Shown: piece by piece, positions 11,091 through 20,138 of the stretch | Numbering within the stretch: position 1 is the stretch's first letter | Layout: the number at the start of each line of letters is the position of its first letter | Assembly (NCBI RefSeq): GCF_000303155.1 | Contig: NC_018719.1 | Location: 2,480,001-2,544,000 of the forward strand | Source: Candidatus Nitrososphaera gargensis Ga9.2 | Lineage (GTDB): Archaea > Thermoproteota > Nitrososphaeria > Nitrososphaerales > Nitrososphaeraceae | Reading direction: 5' to 3' | Length of the DNA stretch: 64,000 nucleotides | Program-made: the position numbers and the translations under genes | The notes under the pieces: model-generated | The model's input: the letters and a program-made list of their open reading frames with translations, nothing else | Database searches by the model: none | What the model was told of the DNA's origin: nothing

Positions 11091-11406
11091 GTAAGAAATC
11101 TATGAAACTAGGTCACATAACAACTAAAATAACATTGATTGGGTCTGATATCTAAAATATCATAAAATGAGAATGTTTTTATGCAATTGCTATCATTATA
11201 TAGTGATGGTAGTGCCGAAAGTCGTGGCTTGACCTTGGCGCTTGGCGGACAAAACTGCATCGGATAAAAACGCGACTTTAACGGCATGGGCTGTAACAGG
11301 TCGTTGATGCAGGATCGCTAGGCGCCTTTTACACCCCTTCTATGAAGCTTTTTCGCGTAGATGCCGCCGAACCAATTAAGAGCCAAGCACACCTCTTCCT
11401 TCTGCC

Positions 11407-12015
11407 ATGTATCGTGAATTTTTCAGCCGTACCATGATAATCGTTTTTGCCGCCATAGCTGCTGCAGTTTCTGGAGCTGCGTTGGCGCAGAACCAGATGC
11501 CAAGTACAGGGACGTTGACCGACAACAACACGGCGTCGAGCATGACGCTAGACGAGGCAAAAGAGCAGTACCTGGCAGCATGGAACCAAACAGAGTTCGA
11601 CGCCGCATTCAGCACGTTTGTTGAGGAGTTCTCCGCCGCCGGCTATGGCGTATATCAGGAGCACGGGAATGTATTCAGACCCGGTGAGACGATGGTGCTG
11701 TACGTCGAACCGGTCGGATTTGACCATGAGCAGGTGATCGATGAAGAGGGCAACACGCTTTACCTGATGAACATGACCGCGGATTATGTGATAGCCAGCG
11801 GAAATGGCACCGAGCTTCAGGTGATAGAAGACATACCAGTTGGAAGCATAGTTTCCCACAGGTCCAACATGGAACTGTTCTTGGAGCTGACGCTTACTCA
11901 GGCAAGCCCATTCCCAGTAGGCGACTATCTGATTACTTATGTCGTGACTGACGAGGTGTCAGGTGAGAGCTTTATGCTGGAAAAACAGGTTACTGTGGCA
12001 GAATCTCCAAGCTGA
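11407..12015 (+). CDS. Secreted protein of unknown function
   Basis: The protein has an N-terminal signal peptide (hydrophobic FFSRTMIIVFAAIAAAV followed by ALAQ) and a mature beta-rich domain. YLITYVVTDEVSGES near the end looks like the last strand of an immunoglobulin-like fold. There are no cysteines, so it is not disulfide-stabilised. A TATA-like caattaag at 11373-11380 lies about 30 nt before ATG 11407. It is convergent with the next membrane-anchored protein gene and may belong with it in envelope function, but this is not shown. Confidence 0.7.
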   Translation: MYREFFSRTMIIVFAAIAAAVSGAALAQNQMPSTGTLTDNNTASSMTLDEAKEQYLAAWNQTEFDAAFSTFVEEFSAAGYGVYQEHGNVFRPGETMVLYVEPVGFDHEQVIDEEGNTLYLMNMTADYVIASGNGTELQVIEDIPVGSIVSHRSNMELFLELTLTQASPFPVGDYLITYVVTDEVSGESFMLEKQVTVAESPS

Positions 12016-12023
12016 TCTTGATC

Positions 12024-12689
12024 TCACGGCGCATAGTCCATTAGATAGTCCGGCTGGCCAAGTGTGCCGTTGAGCCTCACCGACACGTCCACCCAGTAGA
12101 TGAACCGGGTAGGGGCCCCTATGTAAAAGTCCTCCACCGGGAACTCGACTCTGTCCTCTGGCATTTCCGTGATCCTTGTTGGCCGGACGATGAACGTGTT
12201 GACGGTCTCGTCATACACCGCAAAATACCATCCGTCAGTGGTAGAATTACCCCGGGCAAAGTTTGGGAACATGATCGTGTACTGCTGTTCCCTGTTTGTT
12301 ATCGGGCTCGTTGTTATGATGTGCCATCGGTAGAGTGTTTCAAAGTCGGTGTTGTTGTTGGGATTGCCTGCAAGGTCGATGGTGAAAAAGAAAGCCTCGT
12401 CGCGCTTTACCACGCTGGCACCCAGAATGTCGTGGTAGTCCTTGACCTCTGGGATCTCCTCCGTCCCGATCTGCTGGTAGACTGCTTCGGCGTCCCCTCT
12501 TGCATCCTCGATCCTGCTCTCCGCGTTGTCATAGACCCCGAGCGTCTGCTGTCCTCCTATCTCTATCTCCGGCCCTATGCGTGCAAGCGCAAGCGTGATC
12601 GGCACGAGCGTCGCGACCGCCACGGCGGCCGCCAGGACATACGACGCCTTTAGCACGTATAAAATGGGGAAGAGGTAGTATTTTCGCAT
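12024..12689 (-). CDS. Membrane-anchored extracytoplasmic protein of unknown function
   Basis: One N-terminal hydrophobic segment (about residues 15-37) anchors a 180-residue exterior domain with N-glycosylation-like NNT and NST sites. The exterior part is beta-rich, and aromatic residues cluster in YRWHIITTSPITNREQQYT and GWYFAVYDETVN. No family is recognised. It ends 9 nt from the secreted protein gene (convergent) and starts 42 nt from the divergent anchored protein at 12732. Together these three look like an envelope gene group. Confidence 0.7.
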   Translation of the reverse strand: MRKYYLFPILYVLKASYVLAAAVAVATLVPITLALARIGPEIEIGGQQTLGVYDNAESRIEDARGDAEAVYQQIGTEEIPEVKDYHDILGASVVKRDEAFFFTIDLAGNPNNNTDFETLYRWHIITTSPITNREQQYTIMFPNFARGNSTTDGWYFAVYDETVNTFIVRPTRITEMPEDRVEFPVEDFYIGAPTRFIYWVDVSVRLNGTLGQPDYLMDYAP

Positions 12690-12731
12690 TGTGCCAAGGA
12701 ATAAAAGGTCAAAGGCGTAACCCTGTGATAG

Positions 12732-13325
12732 TTGTTATCGTCTAGGGCGATAGTTCTGGCAGGCGTGGCCGCAGCGTCGCTTGCGCTGTACTTTTCGCTT
12801 TCGCTCTATGTCTTTCCCCAGCTCTATCTGATAGAACCGAGGAGACCAGAGGCAGTTATCACGAACGTAAATCTGTCCGCGTCCGAGGTTGAACTTGGAG
12901 AGACATTTACCATTTCTGTGGCTGGCACAAACAGGGGTGAAGAGGCAGACATGCAGATTGTGTCAGTGGGCTTTCCAAACCTCACAAGGTCTGACAGCAT
13001 AGAGGTTCTCAGGCACAACTTTGCCCAGACACCCCTGCGGATTAGCATTGGAACAGAGGTCGGCTCAGAGTATAGCGGTGAAAGGATGGTGAATGCACAA
13101 TACCCGTCGATCGAAGCTTCTAGCAGGCCGTGGGCAGGTGGCGGCACATACAATATCGACCTGCAGGTAAGGCCCGAGACAGAGGGCACATTTGTGATAT
13201 TTGTCAAGTCTATTGCGTTTCCTCATAGCTGGAACAGGGCGCACTGGCCGCAAGAGGGCGTCAGTGACTACCAGAAGGAGTTTGTGGATGTGTATCAGGT
13301 GCAGGTAGTGACTACAAAGCCTTAA
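12732..13325 (+). CDS. Membrane-anchored CARDB-like exterior protein
   Basis: The TTG start at 12732 sits about 29 nt after the box aataaaag, consistent with leaderless translation. An N-terminal hydrophobic helix (residues 7-30) is followed by a beta-sandwich domain. ASEVELGETFTISVAGTNRG is the typical opening of a CARDB/immunoglobulin-like domain, which mediates adhesion or stabilises cell-surface proteins. The C-terminus is exposed. Neighbours are other envelope proteins. Binding partner unknown. Confidence 0.65.
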   Translation: MLSSRAIVLAGVAAASLALYFSLSLYVFPQLYLIEPRRPEAVITNVNLSASEVELGETFTISVAGTNRGEEADMQIVSVGFPNLTRSDSIEVLRHNFAQTPLRISIGTEVGSEYSGERMVNAQYPSIEASSRPWAGGGTYNIDLQVRPETEGTFVIFVKSIAFPHSWNRAHWPQEGVSDYQKEFVDVYQVQVVTTKP

Positions 13326-13356
13326 TTATCGAATGTGCGAAACGAAAAAGTAGTGA

Positions 13357-14433
13357 ATGAACTATTTCAAACAGAGCCCTGCTCAGAGCATCATTGGCTC
13401 TAGCTCCAGATTTCTCGCCAGCTATGTGCTTGTGAGCCTCGGCGTTTTGCTGGCGGCAGGCGGCGGCAGCTGGGACATCAGCAACCACCTGCTGAACAAG
13501 CCTGAAACCTTTTTTGCGCCTCCGCATGCAGTGCTCTACTCTGGAGCGGGCGCGGCGGTGGTTGGTGCCATAATATTGTTCCTAACTTCAAGGCGTGCCG
13601 GCGCGATGATCATCAGGCCGATCAAGTTGGTCGTGGCCGGCGTCATAATACTGGTGGTTGCCGGGCCGGTTGACTTTGCGTGGCATTCGGCGTTTGGGCT
13701 TGATGGGCTCCTCAGCCCACCCCACTTTGTACTTGTAAGCGGGATGGTGGCAAGCAGCATTGGCTCCCTTGCAGGCATGGTCTACTACGGCAGCATGGCT
13801 TTCAAGGAATCCAGGCTGCCTCCCTTGCTCATCATAATCGGCGTGTTGCCGGTGTGGCTTGCAGTCTCTGGCATAGTGGATATGTTTTCGCTTCCTTTCT
13901 CAAAGACCGATTACTTTAACTTTAATCCGCACCCGACTCTCGGGGTGGCTGTTGCCACACTTGGCTTTCCAGCCGTAATATCGGTGCTGGCGTGCAGCTC
14001 GTCGGCCCTTGCAGGCAGGCGCTTTGGCGTGATGACGGCTGTCGGCGCGGCCTTCATCGTGACTGGCATGCTAACATCAATAGTGCCAAATGATGCGCTG
14101 GTGCAAACGCTTCTGTTCTATGCGGCCACCAACATAATACCGTTTATAGCGGCCGACGCGGTGCTGTCATTTTCCAGATCAAAAATCTCACTGTATGCCG
14201 CCGGCGCCATAGTAGGGCTTGCATTCTTTACCCTGTACTACCCGCTGATAACGTACACATATGGCGAGGCGCTGGGGCGAACTACCATATGGCCAAGCCT
14301 CATTGCAATAACATATTTCGAAATAATGGGAACAGTCATGCCACTTATGGTTGCGCCTGCGGCCGCAATGGGGATCCTAGGAGCCGCGGTAAGTGCCAAG
14401 CTTGTCTCCAAGAATAAAGCTCTAGAACATTAA
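13357..14433 (+). CDS. Polytopic membrane protein with repeated PPH motif
   Basis: The 358-residue protein has about nine or ten hydrophobic helices. Two segments look duplicated: NHLLNKPETFFAPPHAVLYSG near residues 45-65 and AWHSAFGLDGLLSPPHFVLV near 105-125, each pairing a His with a PPH at a membrane face. A further His follows in FNPHPTLGVAV. The His pairs could bind metal or haem, but no known family is recognised. It follows the anchored CARDB-like protein by 31 nt on the same strand and may be cotranscribed with it. Confidence 0.75.
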   Translation: MNYFKQSPAQSIIGSSSRFLASYVLVSLGVLLAAGGGSWDISNHLLNKPETFFAPPHAVLYSGAGAAVVGAIILFLTSRRAGAMIIRPIKLVVAGVIILVVAGPVDFAWHSAFGLDGLLSPPHFVLVSGMVASSIGSLAGMVYYGSMAFKESRLPPLLIIIGVLPVWLAVSGIVDMFSLPFSKTDYFNFNPHPTLGVAVATLGFPAVISVLACSSSALAGRRFGVMTAVGAAFIVTGMLTSIVPNDALVQTLLFYAATNIIPFIAADAVLSFSRSKISLYAAGAIVGLAFFTLYYPLITYTYGEALGRTTIWPSLIAITYFEIMGTVMPLMVAPAAAMGILGAAVSAKLVSKNKALEH

Positions 14434-14500
14434 AACGAGCAATAGCATTAGTACAACACTCCAGACTCTTTTAATATCAAGGATCACTTTCAATGTGATA

Positions 14501-14740
14501 ATGGCATCTGTACTGGAGATTCAAAATGTCGATTATTCTTTAAAACTTACACGTGAATTTCTTATATGTGATTTTTGTTTTTGGACGGCTTCGGCGATTA
14601 CCACCAGAAGGCATGACATTGTAGCATGCCCCCAGTGCGATGCCGCGATCTCTCGGATACCGCTTGCAGAAAAAGAGAGCTTTACCTTCAACTATGACAA
14701 AAAGCGCGGGGTAGAGCTTGACTTTGCCATAGCCCGCTAG
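14501..14740 (+). CDS. Zinc-ribbon protein (79 aa)
   Basis: The protein begins MASVLEIQNVDYSL. It carries CDFC and CPQC about 20 residues apart, a zinc ribbon. ATG 14501 is preferred over GTG 14495 because a TATA-like ttttaatatc centred near 14473 places the transcript start at about 14499. The C-terminal FNYDKKRGVELDFAIAR is beta-rich. Role unknown; small zinc ribbons of this size often support transcription or ribosome-associated functions. Confidence 0.65.
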   Translation: MASVLEIQNVDYSLKLTREFLICDFCFWTASAITTRRHDIVACPQCDAAISRIPLAEKESFTFNYDKKRGVELDFAIAR

Positions 14741-14743
14741 TTG

Positions 14744-14896
14744 TTAGTTGATGATTGTCATAAAATTCACTGTTGTCGCCGCTGGCGACGAGCACACTCC
14801 ACAGTAGCCACTTCCAAAGGGCTGGCTGCATCTTTTCTTGTTATTATTGCAGCCATAGATGATGCCGCACCTTCTGCATTGGTGAAGGCACTCCAT
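14744..14896 (-). CDS. Tiny Cys-rich protein (50 aa)
   Basis: Read directly from the sequence: MECLHQCRRCGIIYGC is followed by a second Cys group, RCSQPFGSGYCGVC. Seven cysteines in 40 residues suggest one or two zinc sites. A TATA-like caatatagc at about 14926-14935 (minus strand) predicts a transcript start near 14904, which supports ATG 14896 rather than the in-frame ATG at 14911. It is convergent with the preceding zinc-ribbon gene. Function unknown. Confidence 0.55.
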   Translation of the reverse strand: MECLHQCRRCGIIYGCNNNKKRCSQPFGSGYCGVCSSPAATTVNFMTIIN

Positions 14897-14950
14897 TGTT
14901 GCAGGCAACATGTGTGTATGTGCTAGCTATATTGAGCAGACTCGCTTTTA

Positions 14951-15880
14951 ATGGCAACAATAGATTCTTCACGTTCTTCCTACGTGAAGAAAATGCAAAG
15001 GATAAATGCTAGGCTGCTGCATGTTTTTGTTGATCCATTGCAGAATCAAGAGGACGCGCCTTACGGGGTTGTGCAAAAGAATGGCTGCTCGGCCACCTTT
15101 TACCTGAAGGACTGTATCAGTGGCCTGAAGGAAAACGTCGGCGAAAAATCTGTTGACGTGGTTGTCACGTCGCCTCCTTACAACATCGGGATCGGCTATG
15201 GCTCTTACAACGACGCGCTGCCGCGCGAAAAGTATCTGGCGTGGATGGAGGAGGTGGGCGTCGCGGTCAAGCAGGCACTTGCAGACGACGGCTCGTTCTT
15301 TCTAAACATAGGCAACAAGCCAAAGGACCAGTGGATAGCGTGGGACGTCGCCTCTGTCCTGAGGAAGCACTTTGTACTGCAGAACGTCATCCACTGGATA
15401 AAGTCGATAGCGATAAGCAAGGCCGACGTCGGCAATTACCCAAACATCGCCGGCGACATCGCGGTAGGCCACTTCAAGCCCATAGTAAGCGACAGGTTCC
15501 TAAACGACTGCCACGAATACATCTTCCACTTTACAAAGGCCGGCGACGCCCATCTTGACAAGCTAGCAGTCGGGATACCATACCAGGACAAGACAAACAT
15601 CGGGCGGTGGAAGACTGCCAAGGAGGACAGGCGCGACAGGGGCAACACGTGGTTCATCCCCTATGAAACGATACAGAGCAAGAGCGAGCGGCCGCACCCG
15701 GCCACATTCCCAGTCAAGCTGCCAGAGATGTGCATAAAGGTGCACGGCGGCGCCAAGATGGTAGTCGACCCGTTCACCGGCATCGGATCGACCGCGGTTG
15801 CGGCAGTGCGCCTTGGAATCCCGTTTGTTGGCTTTGAGATCGACAGAGAATATCTTGATGTTGCAATATCTAGGCTCTAG
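14951..15880 (+). CDS. Solitary site-specific DNA methyltransferase (beta class, probably N4-cytosine)
   Basis: Motif order is permuted: catalytic motif IV TSPPYN at residues 73-78 precedes the AdoMet motif [11 protein letters not shown] at 272-281, which is the beta class. An SPPY tetrapeptide is more common in N4-cytosine enzymes, while N6-adenine enzymes usually have DPPY. The segment between them should hold the target-recognition region ([15 protein letters not shown] to [11 protein letters not shown]). No restriction endonuclease is adjacent, so it is an orphan enzyme that may mark chromosomal DNA. Its 3' end overlaps the convergent cbiT gene by 11 nt. Confidence 0.85.
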   Translation: MATIDSSRSSYVKKMQRINARLLHVFVDPLQNQEDAPYGVVQKNGCSATFYLKDCISGLKENVGEKSVDVVVTSPPYNIGIGYGSYNDALPREKYLAWMEEVGVAVKQALADDGSFFLNIGNKPKDQWIAWDVASVLRKHFVLQNVIHWIKSIAISKADVGNYPNIAGDIAVGHFKPIVSDRFLNDCHEYIFHFTKAGDAHLDKLAVGIPYQDKTNIGRWKTAKEDRRDRGNTWFIPYETIQSKSERPHPATFPVKLPEMCIKVHGGAKMVVDPFTGIGSTAVAAVRLGIPFVGFEIDREYLDVAISRL

Positions 15881-16457
15881 TCGCCGATATCATCATCACA
15901 GGGTTCCTCGCAAGCATCATGGTCCCAGTCGTCACCTTGCGGGCCTTTGAAATTGTTATCTGGGTAATGTCGACCTCGGCCAGCTTTAGCTCATTTACCG
16001 CAGCAAGCGCCTGGTACATCGTTTCTACGAGTATCGTGTCGATCACGATCCTGCCGCCCTTTTTCAGCTTGCTGGCTGCAAGCTCGATCACCTGCCTGGT
16101 GTCGCCCCATGTGCCGCCGACCATCACCGCATCAACCTGCGGCAGCTTTGGCAGGACGTCTTGGGCCTTGCCAAGGATGACCTCTGCATTTGCCCCGAAC
16201 TTTCTCAGGTTCTTCTTGGTCAACTCGACTGCCTTTTGGTCAAAGTCGATGGCGTATACGCTGCCGCCCTTTGTCTGGAGGCACAGCTCTACGGTGATGC
16301 TTCCGCTGCCGCAGCCGATATCTATCGCAGAATGGCCTTCCCTGAGCCGCAGCTTGCTTAGGGCTATCGCGCGGATGTCTTCCTTTGTTATGGGCACCTC
16401 TTCTGTTCGCTCGAAAAGTTCGTCAGGGATGCCCGGCGTGCGATAGTCCCACAGCAA
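15870..16457 (-). CDS. cbiT: Cobalt-precorrin-6B C15-methyltransferase (decarboxylating) CbiT
   Basis: The N-terminus [16 protein letters not shown] is the signature of CbiT, and [11 protein letters not shown] at residues 44-54 is the AdoMet-binding motif I. Length (195 aa) fits the stand-alone archaeal enzyme. CbiT methylates C15 and removes the acetate side chain at C12 of the corrin ring in anaerobic cobalamin biosynthesis. No other cobalamin gene is next to it here. A box cataaatag around 16492-16500 lies upstream on the minus strand. Its end overlaps the DNA methyltransferase gene tail to tail. Confidence 0.9.
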   Translation of the reverse strand: MLWDYRTPGIPDELFERTEEVPITKEDIRAIALSKLRLREGHSAIDIGCGSGSITVELCLQTKGGSVYAIDFDQKAVELTKKNLRKFGANAEVILGKAQDVLPKLPQVDAVMVGGTWGDTRQVIELAASKLKKGGRIVIDTILVETMYQALAAVNELKLAEVDITQITISKARKVTTGTMMLARNPVMMISATRA

Positions 16458-16496
16458 TTTGTTGCTGCTTATGTGAGCTGGCGCCGATATTTCTAT

Positions 16497-16808
16497 TTAT
16501 GTTAGAATCGACTGGTGAAGCGCCGTGTAGACTATGATCATGAACGTCAGCAGCAGGAAAATGAATGGGACGATGCCCTCCATGGCGACTTTTCTGCGCT
16601 TGTCCTTTGGCACGTTCTTGGCGATGCCCCTTCCGATTCCAAGGGAGATAAAGTAGAACACCACCGCGATTCCAAAGGTCATGCCGACAGCTACGCCTTG
16701 ATCAACAGGAGAATTGGAAGTGTCAAATGGGATCAGAAAACCTGCGACAATGCCAGCAGCTACTCCCACCAGAGCGCGCATGTAATAAACCTTTTCAAAT
16801 ATATCCAA
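16497..16808 (-). CDS. Small membrane protein, three TM, possibly EMC6-like
   Basis: A TATA-like tataatttaat box (minus strand, centred near 16832) predicts a transcript start near 16806. That selects the TTG at 16808, giving MDIFEKVYYMRALVGVAAG. The ORF can be extended to 16952 but that lies upstream of the promoter. Hydrophobic segments lie at residues 11-28, 38-58 and 80-100. The short motif YMRALVGVAAGIVAGF recalls the first helix of the EMC6/Rab5-interacting membrane-insertion subunits; this is a weak resemblance only. The 392 bases from 16809 to 17200 hold this promoter and no supportable gene. Confidence 0.6.
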   Translation of the reverse strand: MDIFEKVYYMRALVGVAAGIVAGFLIPFDTSNSPVDQGVAVGMTFGIAVVFYFISLGIGRGIAKNVPKDKRRKVAMEGIVPFIFLLLTFMIIVYTALHQSILT

Positions 16809-17200
16809 ATTGTTGCCTTTTTTGATTAAATTATAGCTGGTAAAATGCCTTGCGGCTATATGTGCAGTCATGCTGGGCTGGCCGGTAGTTGTTGTTGGGA
16901 ATAAAGGAGCGTGTACGTTTCCAGTAGAGTATGCCAAAAAATGCGGCAGCATGTCGCATTTCTCACACGAAAAATGCTACAATTGTGAACCGGGAACAAG
17001 GTATTATCAATCGCGCGTACTATAGTGACATAAGGCCGCATGAGGGGTTGTGAACGATCAGACACCATTAGAAGCAACAGGGGTAAAGATAGAAGGCGAA
17101 AATAAGTAAGTCGGTTACCATGATTCAGAATGCTTCCATATAGCATAAATTCATGTAATTATCATCTTGAATGACTCGCATATAGTTGGCTCGATATTGT

Positions 17201-17628
17201 GTGTGGCTTCTTGTATTGGCGATTATTATTGTGCCTCTTCTATTCTATCTGCTGCCTTCAGCCTTTGCCTACAGTGTAGTAATGATGGAGGCATCCCAGC
17301 CAGTAATCAGGACAGATTATTCTCACCTGTCAGACCAATTGCTCCCGGAGACTAGCTAGTCGTAGCCACGACTGCTCAGAGTTATGTGGACGATGACATG
17401 GAATATGCAACAATCATAGAGGTCAAATATTCAAATGGGATAACAGAGATGCTAGGCTGGCAGACTGGGCAAATAGCTTCCAATGGTTCTGTGGTGGGCA
17501 TAGGAATATCTTGGACTCCTCTGAAAGCGGATACCTATCAGCTTCGCGCATATGTCTTGAGTGGTTTGGACAATCCACTGATATACTCAACAGTTGTTAT
17601 GTCTGAAGTTACAATAGTTAACAGATAG
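17201..17628 (+). pseudogene. Decayed secreted-protein gene with a frameshift
   Basis: A GTG at 17201 opens a signal peptide (VWLLVLAIIIVPLLFYLL then AFAYS) followed by a mature part that stops at TAG after LPETS near 17355. Shifting frame by one base in the stretch 17345-17360 recovers LVVATTAQSYVDDDMEY and a beta-domain, IIEVKYSNGITEMLGW to the end at 17628. This Ig-like domain, with its 'aqvvat' opening strand and WTPLKADTYQLRAYV, is common in exported thaumarchaeal proteins. Only one such domain remains, so it is probably a remnant. Confidence 0.6.
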
Positions 17629-17737
17629 ATAGATTAGCAACCTACTTTTTGACAGCTCTTTTCAAAATGCTAAACTACCGAAGACTTGACAGAACCCAAT
17701 TGTTTAATATTTGTGGTATGCCGCTTCCCTAAGACGT

Positions 17738-19723
17738 ATGGAGCTGTCCGGCATCGAGCTGCGGTACCTTGTCAACGAGATCGGGAGCAGGGTCACCTCA
17801 GGGTATTATGTAAGCGGCGTCAATGCCATAACAAAGAGCTCCCTGCTTCTCAAGCTCCACCACCCGACGCAGGAGGACATCATGCTCGTCCTGTCCACAA
17901 GGGGCGTGTGGATCACGAAACTGAAATTCAAGCCGGTAGAGGAGAACAGCCTCGAGGGCGCCGCGCAGAGAGAGCTAGAGCGCGCAAAATTAGAGTCGAT
18001 AGAGCAGGCCGGAAGCGAGCGCATTGTCTCGATGAAATTCAGGCACCCTGACGGAAAGGTGAGGGTCGCCGTCTGTGAGTTCTTTGGCGAGGGCAACCTA
18101 GTGATATGCGACGAGGGCATGCAGATAATCGCGATCCTAAACCCGATCCAAGTTAGGCACAGGACCCTCAACGTCGGGCTGCGATACGCCTACCCGCCGG
18201 CTAGAGGAGTCGATGTTTTTGAAGTCACGCTTGACCAGATGCTTTCATTGAGAAATGAGGCAAAGAGCCTCGACGTGCTTCGGTGGATCGGGCGCAGCAT
18301 CTCTATGCCAAAGAAATTCGTCGAGGAGGTCGCCAAGCGTGCAGGCATTGAACCATACAAGCAAGCAGCGCGCCTGTCTGACGAAGAAGTCGAGAAAATC
18401 TATTCCATAATCAAGAATCTGGTAAATGACGTCAGCGCGGGCAGGAACCACCAGCCCATCATAATCATGCAGGAGGGCGATAACAAGCCAGTAGAAGCGC
18501 TGCCGATAATGACAGAAGAGGCTGCTGGAAAAATCAGCACGAAAAAGGCTGCCGCGTCGTACATGGAGGCGGTCGACGAAGTGCTAAGTGCTGAGATTCT
18601 GGACATCGGGCGCAGCAGCAAGACGGTCGAGCTTGACAGGCAAATAGCGATCCTTGAGCACGACCTTGACGAGCAGAACAAGGCCAAGGAAGCGGTGATG
18701 CAAAAGTCGGCCGCGATACGCAAGCTTGCCAATGAGCTCATGGCGCTTTCCTACCAGAACCCTGACGACGGCAAGGTCCACGACGTGCTGGCGGCCAACT
18801 CGGCATCGATAGTGAAGGAAAAGGGAGTCAAGTACATCGAAGTGGCAGGCGAGCAGGTAGAGATGCAGGCGAATCTTGCTAAGGCAAGCTCAATGCTTTT
18901 TGCAAGGGCAAAAGAGATGGAGCGGGGCAGCGCGTCGATAGAAGGGGCTCGGGCAAAATTGCTCGCCCAGATCGAAAAGCTGCGCAGCCAGACTGCTGCC
19001 ATTCACAAAAAAGTCGTTGTAAAAGAGCAGACTGCCAAAGAATGGTACGAGCGCTACAGATGGTTTATCACCACTGACGGGCTCTTGGCGATTGGCGGGC
19101 GCGACGCTTCGTCGAACTCGGCGCTGATACGCAAGCACCTGACAGAGGACGACATTGTGTTCCACGCCGAAGTGCACGGCTCGCCTTTTTTCATCGTCAA
19201 AAATGCGGCAGCGCCGGCGAAGGAGGGCAGAATCGATCCGTCATTGCTGCAGGTGGCAAAGGCTACTGTCTCGTTCAGCAGGGCGTGGAAGGACGGGCTC
19301 TCTAGCGCCGATGCGTACTGGGTAATGCCAGAGCAGGTGAAAAAGGGGGCACCGACAGGTCAGTTCCTGCCAAAGGGTTCGTTTGTAATAGAGGGCAAGC
19401 GGAACTACCTCAAGGGGGTAGAGATAAGGCTTGCAATCGGCATTGTGCAGCTCAACGGCAGAGAGACGCTTGTCTGCGGGCCGGAAGAGGCGATAAAAAG
19501 CAGGGCGATCTTTTACGCCGTGCTCCTGCAGGGCGGCATGGACCCAATGACTGCGGCAAAAAAAGCAAAATCAGAATTTGTAAAAATAGCAGCAGCCGGC
19601 GACAACAGTGAAGAAGCAGCAGAAACAATAAAGCGCATCAGCCTTGACGACTTTGTAAGGGCGCTTCCGACTGGCCAGTCAAGGATATCGTTTACAGCAC
19701 GTGGTCAGGCAGGCTTTATTTAA
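17738..19723 (+). CDS. rqcH: Archaeal RqcH/NEMF (NFACT family) ribosome quality-control protein
   Basis: The protein has the NFACT layout: an N-terminal NFACT-N domain (MELSGIELRYLVNEIGSRV), two HhH-like helices, a long central coiled coil at about residues 290-420, and an NFACT-R domain. The last contains WFITTDGLLAIGGRDASSNS, VFHAEVHGSPFFIVK and AYWVMPEQVKKGAPTGQFL. Members bind stalled 60S/50S subunits with peptidyl-tRNA and recruit charged tRNA to extend the nascent chain. ATG 17738 is preferred to the ORF start at 17711 because conserved sequence begins there and a TATA-like tttaatat is centred near 17706. Confidence 0.9.
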   Translation: MELSGIELRYLVNEIGSRVTSGYYVSGVNAITKSSLLLKLHHPTQEDIMLVLSTRGVWITKLKFKPVEENSLEGAAQRELERAKLESIEQAGSERIVSMKFRHPDGKVRVAVCEFFGEGNLVICDEGMQIIAILNPIQVRHRTLNVGLRYAYPPARGVDVFEVTLDQMLSLRNEAKSLDVLRWIGRSISMPKKFVEEVAKRAGIEPYKQAARLSDEEVEKIYSIIKNLVNDVSAGRNHQPIIIMQEGDNKPVEALPIMTEEAAGKISTKKAAASYMEAVDEVLSAEILDIGRSSKTVELDRQIAILEHDLDEQNKAKEAVMQKSAAIRKLANELMALSYQNPDDGKVHDVLAANSASIVKEKGVKYIEVAGEQVEMQANLAKASSMLFARAKEMERGSASIEGARAKLLAQIEKLRSQTAAIHKKVVVKEQTAKEWYERYRWFITTDGLLAIGGRDASSNSALIRKHLTEDDIVFHAEVHGSPFFIVKNAAAPAKEGRIDPSLLQVAKATVSFSRAWKDGLSSADAYWVMPEQVKKGAPTGQFLPKGSFVIEGKRNYLKGVEIRLAIGIVQLNGRETLVCGPEEAIKSRAIFYAVLLQGGMDPMTAAKKAKSEFVKIAAAGDNSEEAAETIKRISLDDFVRALPTGQSRISFTARGQAGFI

Positions 19724-19750
19724 AAAGCCTCTTTTGTTTAGAAGGTCGAA

Positions 19751-19993
19751 CTATAATCCGCCAGACACACTTCTATAAATCCTAAGAACGAGTCCAATTA
19801 TGACCATGCCAAGAGCAGCAAAATATACTATGAGTCCTGCTCCGCTTGCTACTGAGGTATAGACAGAAACATAATAGTCCTCAACTGCTCCAGCAAATGG
19901 GATTATTGCTACAGCTGTAAGTATTATCAGCATGTCAAAATTACGTTTTAGTGTTTTTCCTAGGCTCATTTTGTGGCTCACGGATGATGACAT
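19751..19993 (-). CDS. Small membrane protein (80 aa, two TM)
   Basis: The protein begins MSSSVSHKMSLGKTLKRNF, with a basic N-terminus. Two hydrophobic helices (about residues 23-41 and 52-73) flank the short loop EDYYVSVYTSVASG. The frame extends to 20086 but the start at 19993 gives the cleaner protein. It is convergent with rqcH. No family recognised. Confidence 0.5.
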   Translation of the reverse strand: MSSSVSHKMSLGKTLKRNFDMLIILTAVAIIPFAGAVEDYYVSVYTSVASGAGLIVYFAALGMVIIGLVLRIYRSVSGGL

Positions 19994-20138
19994 ATTTTGC
20001 TCCCTTGTACTAGAATAGCATGCATAGATTAAACTAAAATGCATTTTGTGTAGAAAGTTGGCTCTGATAATGACCTTTTTAAACAAGGCCGGTCAGGCAG
20101 AAGATAAGTAATTAAAGCCAGAAATGTGATTACTTTTC

